Positions 1 to 7,857 of a stretch of DNA of 64,000 nucleotides are shown here, one piece after another (positions within the stretch are counted from its first letter, which is position 1; every line of letters begins with the position of its first letter). Source of the DNA: JAJPHW01 sp963771505. GTDB taxonomy: Bacteria; Acidobacteriota; Terriglobia; Terriglobales; Acidobacteriaceae. The position numbers were made by a program, and so were the translations under genes. The stretch covers positions 868,001 to 932,000 of the forward strand of contig CAVYTO010000001.1 in the NCBI GenBank assembly GCA_963771505.1. Reading direction: 5' to 3'. The notes beneath the pieces were generated by a model that worked only from the letters and a program-made list of their open reading frames with translations, had not been told where the DNA came from and searched no databases.

Positions 1-162
1 GGCGGAATCGCCGCCCCAGTCCTTAGTGTTATGTTCTGCGTTCTGCTCATGTCCGGTTTGCCCATTCTTACCTGGCTGCGTTTCTTCGCGTGGCTGGCGA
101 TCGGTCTCGGAATTTACTGCTTGTACAGCCGCCACCATAGTGAGTTCGCAAAAGAGTCGTGA
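1..162 (+). CDS. Amino-acid permease (APC family), C-terminal fragment
   Basis: Only the last 53 codons are in the window; the reading frame is open from base 1 and ends in TGA at 160-162. The peptide has two hydrophobic stretches separated by a short polar segment (LTWLRFFAWLAIGLGIYCLY) and a basic tail RHHSEFAKES. This pattern matches the last membrane helices and cytoplasmic tail of APC-superfamily amino-acid permeases of the cationic amino-acid transporter type. That family moves amino acids across the inner membrane with a cation gradient. The substrate cannot be judged from this fragment. Confidence 0.6.
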   Translation, partial: GGIAAPVLSVMFCVLLMSGLPILTWLRFFAWLAIGLGIYCLYSRHHSEFAKES

Positions 163-198
163 ATGAACGCGCGTGGTACTAATCGAATATCATGAGTC

Positions 199-1218
199 GT
201 GAGCAGTACCCCTCCAAAACGGCCCAGCCCTTTTCTGCTGTCCCTGCCTAAAGCTGAGCTGCACCTTCACCTCGAAGGCTCGATCGTGCCGGAGACGCTC
301 CTGAACTTGAAACGAAATCATGGATCACCGGTAAATTCGGCGGAAATCGATTCGCTCTACCGTTATGCCGACTTCAACGGCTTCCTGATGGCGTTCAAAG
401 CTGTCACCGCCGAACTGCGAGGGCCATACGACTATGAACTTATCGTCTATGAGCTGATGCGCCGGCTCAAACAAGAAAACATTCTGCACGCAGAAGTCTA
501 TGTGTCGGTGGGAGTCTGTCTGTGGCGTCAGCAGGATTTCGCATCGATCTTCGAAGGACTTGAGCGCGGGCGGGAGCATGGCGAAAGCGATTTCGGCGTG
601 TCTCTTTTGTGGATATTCGACGCTGTCCGCCAGTTTGGAGCTGACGCCGCTCGCGCCGTGTTCGAGCTGGCCGTAGGTTATCGCGACCGCAGCGTTGTCG
701 GAATCGGAATCGGAGGCGACGAAGTGAAAGCGCCTCCCGAGCTATTTCGCGAAGCCTATGCATATGCTGCAGCCTACGGAATGAGGCTGACAGCGCACGC
801 CGGCGAAACCGCCGGGCCGGATTCGATTTGGGGCGCTCTCAACCTTCATGCGGAGCGTATTGGACACGGATTCACCGCGGCGCAGGATGCGGAACTGATC
901 GAGGAACTCGCCCAGCGCCAGGTCCCGGTAGAAATTTGCATCACCAGCAATCTACGAACTGGCGTTTGCCGCTCCCTTGACGAACATCCCGTGCGGAACT
1001 ATTTCGATCAAGGCATCATGATTACGTTGAACAGCGACGATCCGGCCATGTTTCAAACTTCGCTGCTTCGGGAATACCAACTCGCGCAAGATTCATTCGG
1101 GTTCACAAATGAACACCTGCGAGAATTGGCCCGCAATTCTTTCGAGGCGTCGTTCCTGCCAGCCGACAAAAAAGTCGCTTTCCTGCAAATGCTCGATGCT
1201 GTGCCGGCTCGCAGTTGA
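199..1218 (+). CDS. Adenosine deaminase family protein (adenosine, adenine or aminodeoxyfutalosine deaminase)
   Basis: A 339-residue metal-dependent amidohydrolase. The N-terminal metal ligands are in KAELHLHLEGS (H22, H24), followed by HAGE, ERIGHG, the EICITSNLRTG strand and the LNSDDPAMF loop that carries the catalytic aspartates. The length is normal for the family. The start is GTG at 199; the nearby ATG at 192 is in another frame and stops quickly. The reaction is hydrolytic removal of an exocyclic amino group from a purine, probably in the cytoplasm. The SDDP form of the last motif, in place of the more common TDDP, also occurs in adenine and aminodeoxyfutalosine deaminases, so the substrate is open. 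No menaquinone or purine gene sits beside it. Confidence 0.85.
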   Translation: MSSTPPKRPSPFLLSLPKAELHLHLEGSIVPETLLNLKRNHGSPVNSAEIDSLYRYADFNGFLMAFKAVTAELRGPYDYELIVYELMRRLKQENILHAEVYVSVGVCLWRQQDFASIFEGLERGREHGESDFGVSLLWIFDAVRQFGADAARAVFELAVGYRDRSVVGIGIGGDEVKAPPELFREAYAYAAAYGMRLTAHAGETAGPDSIWGALNLHAERIGHGFTAAQDAELIEELAQRQVPVEICITSNLRTGVCRSLDEHPVRNYFDQGIMITLNSDDPAMFQTSLLREYQLAQDSFGFTNEHLRELARNSFEASFLPADKKVAFLQMLDAVPARS

Positions 1219-1274
1219 GGAACACCTCCCGAATTGTCTCGTGCTAATCTCGGCTTTCCGAATTTCTACCCAAA

Positions 1275-2120
1275 ATGCTTCTTGCCAACTCAATCGTAGC
1301 CGCCGAATTCAGCCTCGCCGCGACTCTGTGCTGGGGCACCAGCGATTTTCTCGGAGGGTACGGATCCCGCCGGGCTAACGCTGTGCTGCTCACGGCGGTC
1401 GCGCACGCCAGCGGAGCCGCGCTCATGGCCGCTCTCGCCCTCCTGACCCACTCTGCTTTCCCTTCGCAAACCGCGGTTCTCTGGTCGTTGGCAGCAGGGC
1501 TTTCGGGCGGCGGCGCCTTGGCGTTGTTCTATCGCGCTCTTGCCACCGGTCGTATGGGCTTGACCGCGCCAGTCGCCGCCGTGCTCGGGGCGGCCGTTCC
1601 CGTGATCTTTGGCATGGCGCACGATGGGCCCCCCGGCCTTCTTCCAATTTTGGGGTTTCTGTTGGCGGCAATCGGGATCTGGTTGATCTCCCGCGTGGAA
1701 GATTCGCACCGTCCGGAGGGCATCGGAATGGCGTTGCTGTCCGGGCTCGGGTTCGCCGGATATTTTTTGCTTACTCGCCAGGCGGGAAACGAATCGGCTT
1801 TTTGGATCGCCTGCCTCGCGCGCTGTTCCGCCTTCGTGCTGACAGGCGGGATCGTGCTGTTTGCCGGCAGCTACCGGCACATGGACGGCTGGACCGCTCG
1901 TTTCGGCACAATCGCCGGATGCGTAGACGTAACCGGAAGCTGGCTCTACATTCGTGCCAGCCAATCCGGAAGGCTGGATTCGGCGGTCGTGATCAGTTCT
2001 CTCTATCCCGCGATTACCGTTCTGCTGGCGCGTTTCTTTCTGGATGAACATTTCACTCGCTGGAAGGCGATCGGCATGGCCGCGGCGTTGCTTGCAGTTC
2101 CCCTGATCGCGCTGCGCTAG
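1275..2120 (+). CDS. EamA/DMT-superfamily membrane transporter
   Basis: A 281-residue, very hydrophobic protein with about ten predicted membrane helices arranged as two similar halves, the usual design of drug/metabolite transporters of the EamA type. The first half starts at FSLAATLCWGTSDFLGG, where a conserved Trp-Gly lies in the first helix. The second half ends with LYPAITVLLARFFLDEHFTRWKAIGMAA, the typical repeat ending with an acidic residue before the last helix. Its likely role is export of a small metabolite through the inner membrane; the substrate is unknown. It lies 56 bases after the deaminase and may share its transcript. Confidence 0.85.
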   Translation: MLLANSIVAAEFSLAATLCWGTSDFLGGYGSRRANAVLLTAVAHASGAALMAALALLTHSAFPSQTAVLWSLAAGLSGGGALALFYRALATGRMGLTAPVAAVLGAAVPVIFGMAHDGPPGLLPILGFLLAAIGIWLISRVEDSHRPEGIGMALLSGLGFAGYFLLTRQAGNESAFWIACLARCSAFVLTGGIVLFAGSYRHMDGWTARFGTIAGCVDVTGSWLYIRASQSGRLDSAVVISSLYPAITVLLARFFLDEHFTRWKAIGMAAALLAVPLIALR

Positions 2121-2169
2121 CAACGTGTAACGCGCCTCGCCCGCGAACTGTTTTACAATCCGATGGCCG

Positions 2170-2967
2170 ATGCCTCTACTCGAAGTGCGCAATCTGACCA
2201 AGACGTTCGCCTCCGGCGCGTCGGTCTTCGGCGGCCCATCCAAGGGTGAAGTCTGTGCGGTTGACGATGTGTCGTTTGACATCCAGGCTGGCGAAACGCT
2301 CGGTCTGGTCGGCGAATCGGGTTCGGGGAAGAGCACGCTCGGGCGGCTTGTCCTTCGCCTCATCGAGCCATCTGCCGGCTCTGTCGTGTTTGACGGACGA
2401 GATTTACTGGCCGCCAACCGCGCCGATATGCGAAAGCTCCGCCGCGACATGCAGATTATTTTTCAGGATCCGTTCGGGTCGCTTGATCCGCGAATGAGAG
2501 TTCATCAAATCGTCGAGGAACCTTTAGTGATTCACGAATCCTTGAGTTCATCCGCGCGTGGCGTTCGCGTAGCCGAGTTGCTGAAGGCCGTCGGACTGGA
2601 TCAGTCGGCCATGCCGCGTTTTCCTCACGAATTCAGCGGCGGACAACGCCAGCGCATTGTCATCGCGCGAGCGCTCGCGCTTCGTCCCAGGTTCATCGTA
2701 GGCGACGAGCCGGTTTCAGCTCTCGATGTGAGCGTGGGAGCGCAAGTCGTAAATCTGCTGGCCCGCCTGCAACGCGAGTTAGGACTTACCTACTTATTCA
2801 TTTCGCATTCCATGCCTGTCGTGCGCTATCTGGCGACGCGCATTGCTGTGATGTATCGCGGAAAGATTGTAGAAGTCGGCACCGCAGAGCAGATCACAGA
2901 AAATCCGCAGCACCCATACACGCGCGCATTACTGGCAGCAACGCCCGAAGTGGTGTTATCCCCCTAG
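2170..2967 (+). CDS. Oligopeptide/dipeptide ABC transporter ATP-binding protein (DppF/OppF type)
   Basis: A 265-residue ATPase with Walker A GESGSGKST, Q-loop FQDPFGSLDPR, signature FSGGQRQRI, Walker B FIVGDEP followed by VSALD, and H-loop ISHSM. The QDPFGSLDPRM stretch and the C-terminal NPQHPYTRALLAATP are characteristic of the second ATPase of Dpp/Opp peptide importers. No permease, binding protein or partner ATPase is adjacent, so it either serves a transporter encoded elsewhere or is an orphan. A TACAAT hexamer at 2154-2159 ends only ten bases before the start codon and could be a -10 box, giving a transcript with almost no leader. Confidence 0.9.
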   Translation: MPLLEVRNLTKTFASGASVFGGPSKGEVCAVDDVSFDIQAGETLGLVGESGSGKSTLGRLVLRLIEPSAGSVVFDGRDLLAANRADMRKLRRDMQIIFQDPFGSLDPRMRVHQIVEEPLVIHESLSSSARGVRVAELLKAVGLDQSAMPRFPHEFSGGQRQRIVIARALALRPRFIVGDEPVSALDVSVGAQVVNLLARLQRELGLTYLFISHSMPVVRYLATRIAVMYRGKIVEVGTAEQITENPQHPYTRALLAATPEVVLSP

Positions 2968-2990
2968 AAATTCAACCGCGGAAGAGCCCG

Positions 2991-3431
2991 CTAGGGCGCG
3001 CAAATCTTCCCAACCAAATTCTCCGGAGCGATTTGCCGGAAGTGAGCGACGTCGAACGTGTAAATTCTCTCTGCGCCGCATTTTTCCGCGCAACGCAAAA
3101 GCAGCGCATCGTAAATTCTGGCACCAGTCCAGCCACTTTTTGTCATCATCTCCAGCGCCGCGAGATAGTCCTCGACGGAAATCGCGACAGGCGAGAAGTG
3201 CCCAAGAAGGTCGTCAACGATCACGCGCGCGGCGTCCGCTGGGTGGATTTTGGGCCGGATCGGCATCCTTGTCAGGGCAGAGAAAACCTCCGCGATGGCA
3301 TGTACGCTGATCCAGCCACGGGACCGCTGGCCGATGACTTCCTCGACCACAACGGCCGCGCGCGAGTATTGCGGATGCGAAGCGTGAGAGGACGCCACAA
3401 GAACGTTGGGATCGAAGAAGGCGTCCATCAA
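2991..3431 (-). CDS. vapC: PIN-domain ribonuclease toxin (VapC family)
   Basis: A 146-residue PIN domain. All four acidic residues that bind the metal can be placed: D7 in FFDPNVLV, E48 in AIAEVF, D108 in IYDALLL and D127 in YTFDVAHF, so the nuclease is probably active. VapC toxins cleave tRNA or rRNA when not bound by antitoxin. Its start ATG overlaps the antitoxin stop by four bases, which points to translational coupling. It converges with the Dpp-type ATPase gene. Confidence 0.85.
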   Translation of the reverse strand: MMDAFFDPNVLVASSHASHPQYSRAAVVVEEVIGQRSRGWISVHAIAEVFSALTRMPIRPKIHPADAARVIVDDLLGHFSPVAISVEDYLAALEMMTKSGWTGARIYDALLLRCAEKCGAERIYTFDVAHFRQIAPENLVGKICAP

Positions 3432-3691
3432 AAATGCTTGAGACTCGACTGGATCCGCTCCTCTCGAACCCCGTCGACAATCCTGGTGAGGTCGGCACCG
3501 GGAAGTGGGCGACCTCGATGGACCCAGTGTCCATTCACGCGCGTCATCGCCGGCCCCTCATCGACAATCCGCAGCAACACGCCCCCTGGTTGCTCCACAA
3601 TTTCCAATTCTGAGTCGGGCCGCAATCCTAACCGCTCTCGCATCGCTTTCGGAACCACGATGCGCCCTGCTTTATCGATCTTCACGTTCAT
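3428..3691 (-). CDS. AbrB/MazE-type antitoxin
   Basis: An 87-residue protein opening with a swapped-hairpin AbrB DNA-binding domain: VKIDKAGRIVVPKAMRERL, then the LRPDSELEIVEQ strand. The C-terminal half should wrap the PIN toxin. An ATG at 3715 lies in frame eight codons upstream, but the ATG at 3691 is preferred because the domain starts directly after it and because a TATAAT hexamer at 3699-3704 (reverse strand) ends seven bases before it. This suggests a leaderless message. Neither start has a clear ribosome binding site. Confidence 0.8.
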   Translation of the reverse strand: MNVKIDKAGRIVVPKAMRERLGLRPDSELEIVEQPGGVLLRIVDEGPAMTRVNGHWVHRGRPLPGADLTRIVDGVREERIQSSLKHF

Positions 3692-3727
3692 ACCATTTAT
3701 TATACCATCTGCCATTTGAAATGGTAT
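3690..3727 (-). promoter_or_regulatory. Promoter and palindromic operator of the toxin-antitoxin pair
   Basis: On the forward strand ATACCAT occurs at 3690-3696 and 3702-3708, and its inverse ATGGTAT at 3721-3727. Between them lies the perfect palindrome CCATTT-G-AAATGG (3712-3724). A reverse-strand TATAAT (3699-3704) is embedded in the array. AbrB-family antitoxins bind such repeats to repress their own operon, so binding here would cover the promoter. No convincing -35 hexamer was found. Confidence 0.55.
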
Positions 3728-3794
3728 TGACTCACGATCGGCTTCATCGCTTCGAACGATGTATTCTACTCAGCGAATCCCAAAGGAGAAATTT

Positions 3795-4334
3795 ATGAAG
3801 ACCACGCTGTTTTCGGCTCTCTCAATTCTCATCCTCGTATCCGCTGGTCTCGCGCAGACTGCGCCGTCCGCAACCAAAGATCCGGTCGCCAGTTCATTGC
3901 GAATGTTGGTCGGACGATCCCAAGGCAACATCATTGGGGCAATCTCCGCCATGCCAGCCGATAAGTTTTCCTACAAGCCGACGCCCGACCAGATCACGTT
4001 TGGCCATCTCGTCGTCCACATTACCGAGTCAAACAATGGCTTATGCTCGAAGGTCGCAGATGTGCCAGCGCCTAAAGCGGAAGAAGTGAAAGACACCGAT
4101 TCGAAAGATAAACTGCTGGCCGCCGCGAAGGCGTCGTTTGATTTCTGTAACACCGCGCTGGCTAAAATGGACGATTCGAAACTAGGCGACGAAGTCGAGT
4201 TGTTCGGCGGACGCAAATTTCCCCGTGCGATGGGCGCTTTAGGCCTGGCAAGCGGATGGGCCGACCACTATGCGGCAGCGGCCATGTATCTGCGGCTGAA
4301 TGGAATCACGCCGCCCAGCGCCCAGAAGAAGTAA
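3795..4334 (+). CDS. Secreted DinB-like protein
   Basis: A 179-residue protein with a cleavable signal peptide (MKTTLFSALSILILVSAGLAQ). The mature part resembles the four-helix DinB fold: a histidine in FGHLVVHITESNN and a late WADHYAAAAMYLRLNG, positions where DinB/DfsB proteins bind a metal ion. The start is ATG at 3795, preceded by AAAGGAGA; an upstream in-frame ATG at 3759 lacks such a site. Exported DinB-like proteins are common in acidobacteria and have no established role. A long hairpin after the stop probably ends transcription. Confidence 0.75.
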   Translation: MKTTLFSALSILILVSAGLAQTAPSATKDPVASSLRMLVGRSQGNIIGAISAMPADKFSYKPTPDQITFGHLVVHITESNNGLCSKVADVPAPKAEEVKDTDSKDKLLAAAKASFDFCNTALAKMDDSKLGDEVELFGGRKFPRAMGALGLASGWADHYAAAAMYLRLNGITPPSAQKK

Positions 4335-4352
4335 CTTTCCTGCCCGATTGTC

Positions 4353-4411
4353 ATTCCGAAACGCGCGTAGCCGCGCGAAGCGCGGTGAGCGCGTGAGAGG
4401 AATCTGCTTTT
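4353..4411 (+). repeat. Hairpin repeat, probable terminator after the DinB-like gene
   Basis: Nested inverted repeats: ATTCC (4353-4357) with GGAAT (4399-4403), ACGCGC (4361-4366) with GCGCGT (4389-4394), and CCGCGC (4371-4376) with GCGCGG (4380-4385). CTGCTTTT follows. The frame CATTCCGAA...GAGGAATCTGCTTTT resembles an intergenic repeat type I associate with acidobacterial genomes (from memory, not searched). Confidence 0.5.
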
Positions 4412-4419
4412 GGGGGAAG

Positions 4420-5445
4420 CTACTTGATCTGCACGAAATCGCCGGCAACCGGCGCGCTTATAGGAGGCGCCGGATGCTGCTTTCCGCGCCACTTGTCCAG
4501 AATGGACACTTGATGCACGCATGACACCGTGCAGTTCGGCGCGCATGATTTCTCGGTGAGGTATTCGCGTCGAATATCTTCGACCGTGTAATTCTCCAGC
4601 GGCGTGGCCGGATAGCCGCGTTGTTGCGAGCAATAATGCACTAATCCGTTCTCGCAAATGTACAGATAGCGAGCTCCCGCGCGGCAACGCCAGTCGTTCG
4701 GCAATCCGAGTGCGATGTTGTCCTGAAAGGCGTTGATGCGCGTGAAGCTGCTCTTCTCGAGCGCTTTCATCGCGTGGTACACTTCGCGTTCCGCATCGTT
4801 CAGCGGTTGCAGCTGTCCTGAGCCATCGTGGATGATGCCGATGGTCGAACTGAATCCCAACTCGATCGCGCGCTTGCCAATCGTCAACGCATCCTGCGGA
4901 TTCGAGATCCCGCCACCGACCACGGAATTGATGTTCACGTGAAAATCGGCGTGCTCGGCCAACATCTGCAGCTTCTTGTCGAGGACTTTCAGGCTCTTCT
5001 TCGACACATTGTCCGGCGTCACGTTGTCGATTGAAATTTGCAGCCACTCGAGTCCGGCGCGATTCAGGCGCTGAATACGATCGGCGACCAGCAAATAGCC
5101 GTTCGTGATCATGCCCGCGATCATGCCGTTTTTGCGGATGCGCGCAATCACTTCGTCCAGCTCAGGATGCAAAAGCGGCTCGCCGCCGCTGATCGTGACC
5201 ACCGCCGTGCCCAGCGCGCCCAACTTGTCGATGCGCTGGTACATGGTCTCAATCGGCACCGGCTTTGAGAAATCGTCGTATTCGTTGCAATACTCGCAAG
5301 CCAGATTGCAGCGCCGCATAGGGATGATGTGCGCGAGGAGAGGATGGTCGGTCGAAACAAGAGCTTTCGCGATCATTTTCGCGCCGCGCACGTCGCGTTG
5401 TATGCCTTGAACGTGACTCCGCAACGTTTTAGGTTTCCCTGCCAT
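4420..5445 (-). CDS. Radical SAM protein with C-terminal cysteine cluster
   Basis: A 341-residue protein with the radical SAM cluster motif CNLACEYC near residue 47, the GGEP loop TISGGEPLLHPE, and a C-terminal third rich in cysteine (CRAGARYLYICENG, HYCSQQRG, CAPNCTVSCVHQ). The last part resembles a SPASM or twitch domain that binds a further iron-sulfur cluster, as in enzymes that modify peptides. No precursor-peptide gene is visible beside it, so the substrate is unknown. It begins at ATG 5445 and is apparently transcribed alone. Confidence 0.8.
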   Translation of the reverse strand: MAGKPKTLRSHVQGIQRDVRGAKMIAKALVSTDHPLLAHIIPMRRCNLACEYCNEYDDFSKPVPIETMYQRIDKLGALGTAVVTISGGEPLLHPELDEVIARIRKNGMIAGMITNGYLLVADRIQRLNRAGLEWLQISIDNVTPDNVSKKSLKVLDKKLQMLAEHADFHVNINSVVGGGISNPQDALTIGKRAIELGFSSTIGIIHDGSGQLQPLNDAEREVYHAMKALEKSSFTRINAFQDNIALGLPNDWRCRAGARYLYICENGLVHYCSQQRGYPATPLENYTVEDIRREYLTEKSCAPNCTVSCVHQVSILDKWRGKQHPAPPISAPVAGDFVQIK

Positions 5446-5578
5446 CGATACCCCTATTAGACCATATACGGCTGTCGCCGAAGGCGACTGGCACTGCCGA
5501 TTTTAGCCCCGTACCGCAGCCGGACGGCCCTGCAACGGTGTTAAACTTTGAGCTGTCAGCTTCAACCCAGAGCCATCT

Positions 5579-6253
5579 TTGATACAGCTTGCAGCTTCGA
5601 TCTTATCGGCGGATTTCGCCCACTTGGCGGACCAGGTAAGCGCCGCCACGGAAGGCGGCGCAACCGTCGTCCATTTTGATGTGATGGACGGCCATTTCGT
5701 TCCAAATCTAACCATCGGGCCGCCGGTGTTGAAGTCGTTGCGCAAAGTCACGAAGGTTCCGATCGATTGTCACCTGATGATTGAGAATCCCGATCAATAT
5801 ATTCCCGATTTCGCGGACTCCGGGGCCGACTGGATTTCTGTCCATCAAGAGGCATGCCGCCATTTGGACCGCACCCTGCATCTCATAAAGAACCATCACT
5901 GCAGAGCCGGGGTGGTGATTAATCCGGCAACACCGGTTGAGGCATTAAGTGAAGTGCTCGATGTTGCGGATTATGTTCTGGTGATGTCGGTCAATCCGGG
6001 CTTCGGTGGTCAAAAGTTTATCCGGAATTCACTACGCAAGCTCGGTCACTTGAGCCAATTGCGTTCCGAACGGCGCTTGGATTTCGGTATCGAGGTCGAT
6101 GGGGGAGTGGCTGCCGATACAGTCGCCGACGTTGTACGGGCCGGGGCTGAAATTCTGGTTGCGGGAAATGCGCTCTTCGGTAAAGGCGACCCTGCGGCGA
6201 ATGCGAAAAGTTTATTGAAGTCGGCGAACGAAGCCAGCATGATTAGGGTTTAA
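5579..6253 (+). CDS. rpe: Ribulose-phosphate 3-epimerase
   Basis: A 224-residue TIM-barrel enzyme that interconverts ribulose 5-phosphate and xylulose 5-phosphate in the pentose phosphate and Calvin-type pathways. Visible motifs are the N-terminal LAASILSADFAHL, the metal-site HFDVMDGHFVPNLTIGP, DCHLMIENP, VMSVNPGFGGQKF and EVDGGVAADT. The length is standard. The start is TTG at 5579, which aligns with the usual N-terminus of the family; no better ATG lies upstream. Confidence 0.95.
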   Translation: MIQLAASILSADFAHLADQVSAATEGGATVVHFDVMDGHFVPNLTIGPPVLKSLRKVTKVPIDCHLMIENPDQYIPDFADSGADWISVHQEACRHLDRTLHLIKNHHCRAGVVINPATPVEALSEVLDVADYVLVMSVNPGFGGQKFIRNSLRKLGHLSQLRSERRLDFGIEVDGGVAADTVADVVRAGAEILVAGNALFGKGDPAANAKSLLKSANEASMIRV

Positions 6254-6289
6254 CCCGGTGGCCGTCCGATTCTAAAGTTCTGAGGGTTT

Positions 6290-7720
6290 ATGTCACATCG
6301 CTTTTCGATAATCATTCTCGCTGGCTTGCTGATTTTCGCAATCGCCTGCGGAACCAACAAGAAAGTCTCCAATCCCATCGCGAATGTGGATTCCAAGCAG
6401 CCTGACAAGGTGCTCTATGACCGTGCTCTGGATGCGATGAAGCACAATCGTTTCGACGTGGCCCGCCTAACCCTGCAAACTTTAATCAATACCTATCCTG
6501 ACTCGGAATACATCGCGCGGGCAAAGCTGTCGCTGGCCGATTCCTGGTACAACGAAGGCGGCACGGCTTCATTGACCGAAGCCGAAAACGAGTACAACGA
6601 TTTCAAGACATTTTTTCCCAACATGCCGGAAGCCGCCGAAGCTCAACTTAAGATCGCCAACATCCACTTCCAGCAGATGGAACAGCCCGATCGCGATTAC
6701 ACACACGCCGAGCGGGCGGAAGCCGAGTATCGCAACCTAATCACCGAATTCCCGGATAGCAAACTGGTGCCCGACGCCAAGAAACGCCTGCTTCAGGTGC
6801 AGGAAGTCATTGCCGCCCGAGAATTTCAGGTAGGCCGTTTTTACTATTCGAGACAATCCTATCCGGCTGCAATCGCGCGCTTGCGGACGCTGGTCGATCG
6901 TTACCCGCTTTACAGCAAGGCGGACGAAGCCCTGTACCTACTCGGCCAGTCTTACGAAGGAGAAATCACCATGCTTCGGGCGCGCACCTTCAAAGATGAA
7001 GCCTCGAAAGCCCGCATGCTGGAAGATTTCGCGAAGAACGCAACAGAAGCGTACTCCCGCATTCTTACCCGCTATCCGCTGATGGATCGCGCCGGCGACG
7101 CCAAGGCGCGACTGGCTGACCTCAAGCGGCCCATTCCCCGTCCCACGAAAGCAGCCGTGGCTCAGAACAAAGCGGAAATGGAAAGCCGACACGAGTCCAC
7201 CGTGCTCACAAAGGTCACCCACACATTTGCCAAACATCCGGATGTAAGCGGAGCTCCCACCAAGGGCGAACCAACCTTGGTCGACCAGCAGCCCATGAGC
7301 GCGACGGAAGTCGTACAGGAAGCTGGTCGTGCCGCGACCGGTGACAACGGTAAAGACAGTCACACCTTGTCGGTGGAAACGACCGGTGGCGGCGCTCCCG
7401 CTGAAAACGAGCCTGCTCCGCGTTCCGACGCTCCTCCGACTGATGTCCCGGCGGTTGCTGCTGCTCCGCCAGAACCCGAGCCCGCGACAAACGAGATCAA
7501 GCCAGACACCAATGCACCCGCCGATCCCAACGAGCTAAAGCCCAACGTGGCCGCCGACACACAGGCCGCTCCTCCACCGCAGCAGGTGAACGAGATGGCC
7601 GGACAGCCCGCTGCCAAAAGCGATGCCACGACGGACGACCAGACAGTCGCCAGCGATAACGACATTTCTTCCAGTAAGCCCAAAAAGAAGAAGGGATTGC
7701 AAAAGATAAATCCGTTCTAA
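6290..7720 (+). CDS. bamD: BamD-like outer-membrane assembly lipoprotein with long C-terminal extension
   Basis: A 476-residue lipoprotein. The signal peptide ends in a lipobox (FAIAC, Cys20). Residues about 30-280 hold tetratricopeptide units with the BamD pattern (LYDRALDAMKHNRFDVARLT, then FQVGRFYYSRQSYPAAIARL and VDRYPLYSKADEALYLLGQS). BamD helps insert beta-barrel proteins into the outer membrane. Classical BamD has about 250 residues; here residues 300-476 add a Pro/Ala/Glu-rich, low-complexity region ending in a basic PKKKKGLQKINPF. This tail may be disordered in the periplasm. Confidence 0.85.
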   Translation: MSHRFSIIILAGLLIFAIACGTNKKVSNPIANVDSKQPDKVLYDRALDAMKHNRFDVARLTLQTLINTYPDSEYIARAKLSLADSWYNEGGTASLTEAENEYNDFKTFFPNMPEAAEAQLKIANIHFQQMEQPDRDYTHAERAEAEYRNLITEFPDSKLVPDAKKRLLQVQEVIAAREFQVGRFYYSRQSYPAAIARLRTLVDRYPLYSKADEALYLLGQSYEGEITMLRARTFKDEASKARMLEDFAKNATEAYSRILTRYPLMDRAGDAKARLADLKRPIPRPTKAAVAQNKAEMESRHESTVLTKVTHTFAKHPDVSGAPTKGEPTLVDQQPMSATEVVQEAGRAATGDNGKDSHTLSVETTGGGAPAENEPAPRSDAPPTDVPAVAAAPPEPEPATNEIKPDTNAPADPNELKPNVAADTQAAPPPQQVNEMAGQPAAKSDATTDDQTVASDNDISSSKPKKKKGLQKINPF

Positions 7721-7857
7721 ACGGAGTCGGAGCGGCTCGCGCCATAGCCAAACACGGTCGCTGTTGCACCGTCGTAACCTCAGTAACCTCTCATCTTCGT
7801 TGACTTACCTTCGGCGACCAATTAACTTCGCGCTATCTCCCGCAATCGAGGACTCTT

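Noticed and set aside
1290..2450. Reverse open frame of 386 codons opposite the EamA transporter and the ABC ATPase
   Set aside because: It crosses two clear genes and has the low-complexity Arg/Gly/Ser make-up of an antisense frame.
3033..3719. Forward open frame opposite the toxin-antitoxin pair
   Set aside because: The reverse strand encodes intact AbrB and PIN domains with all key residues; the forward frame is a shadow.
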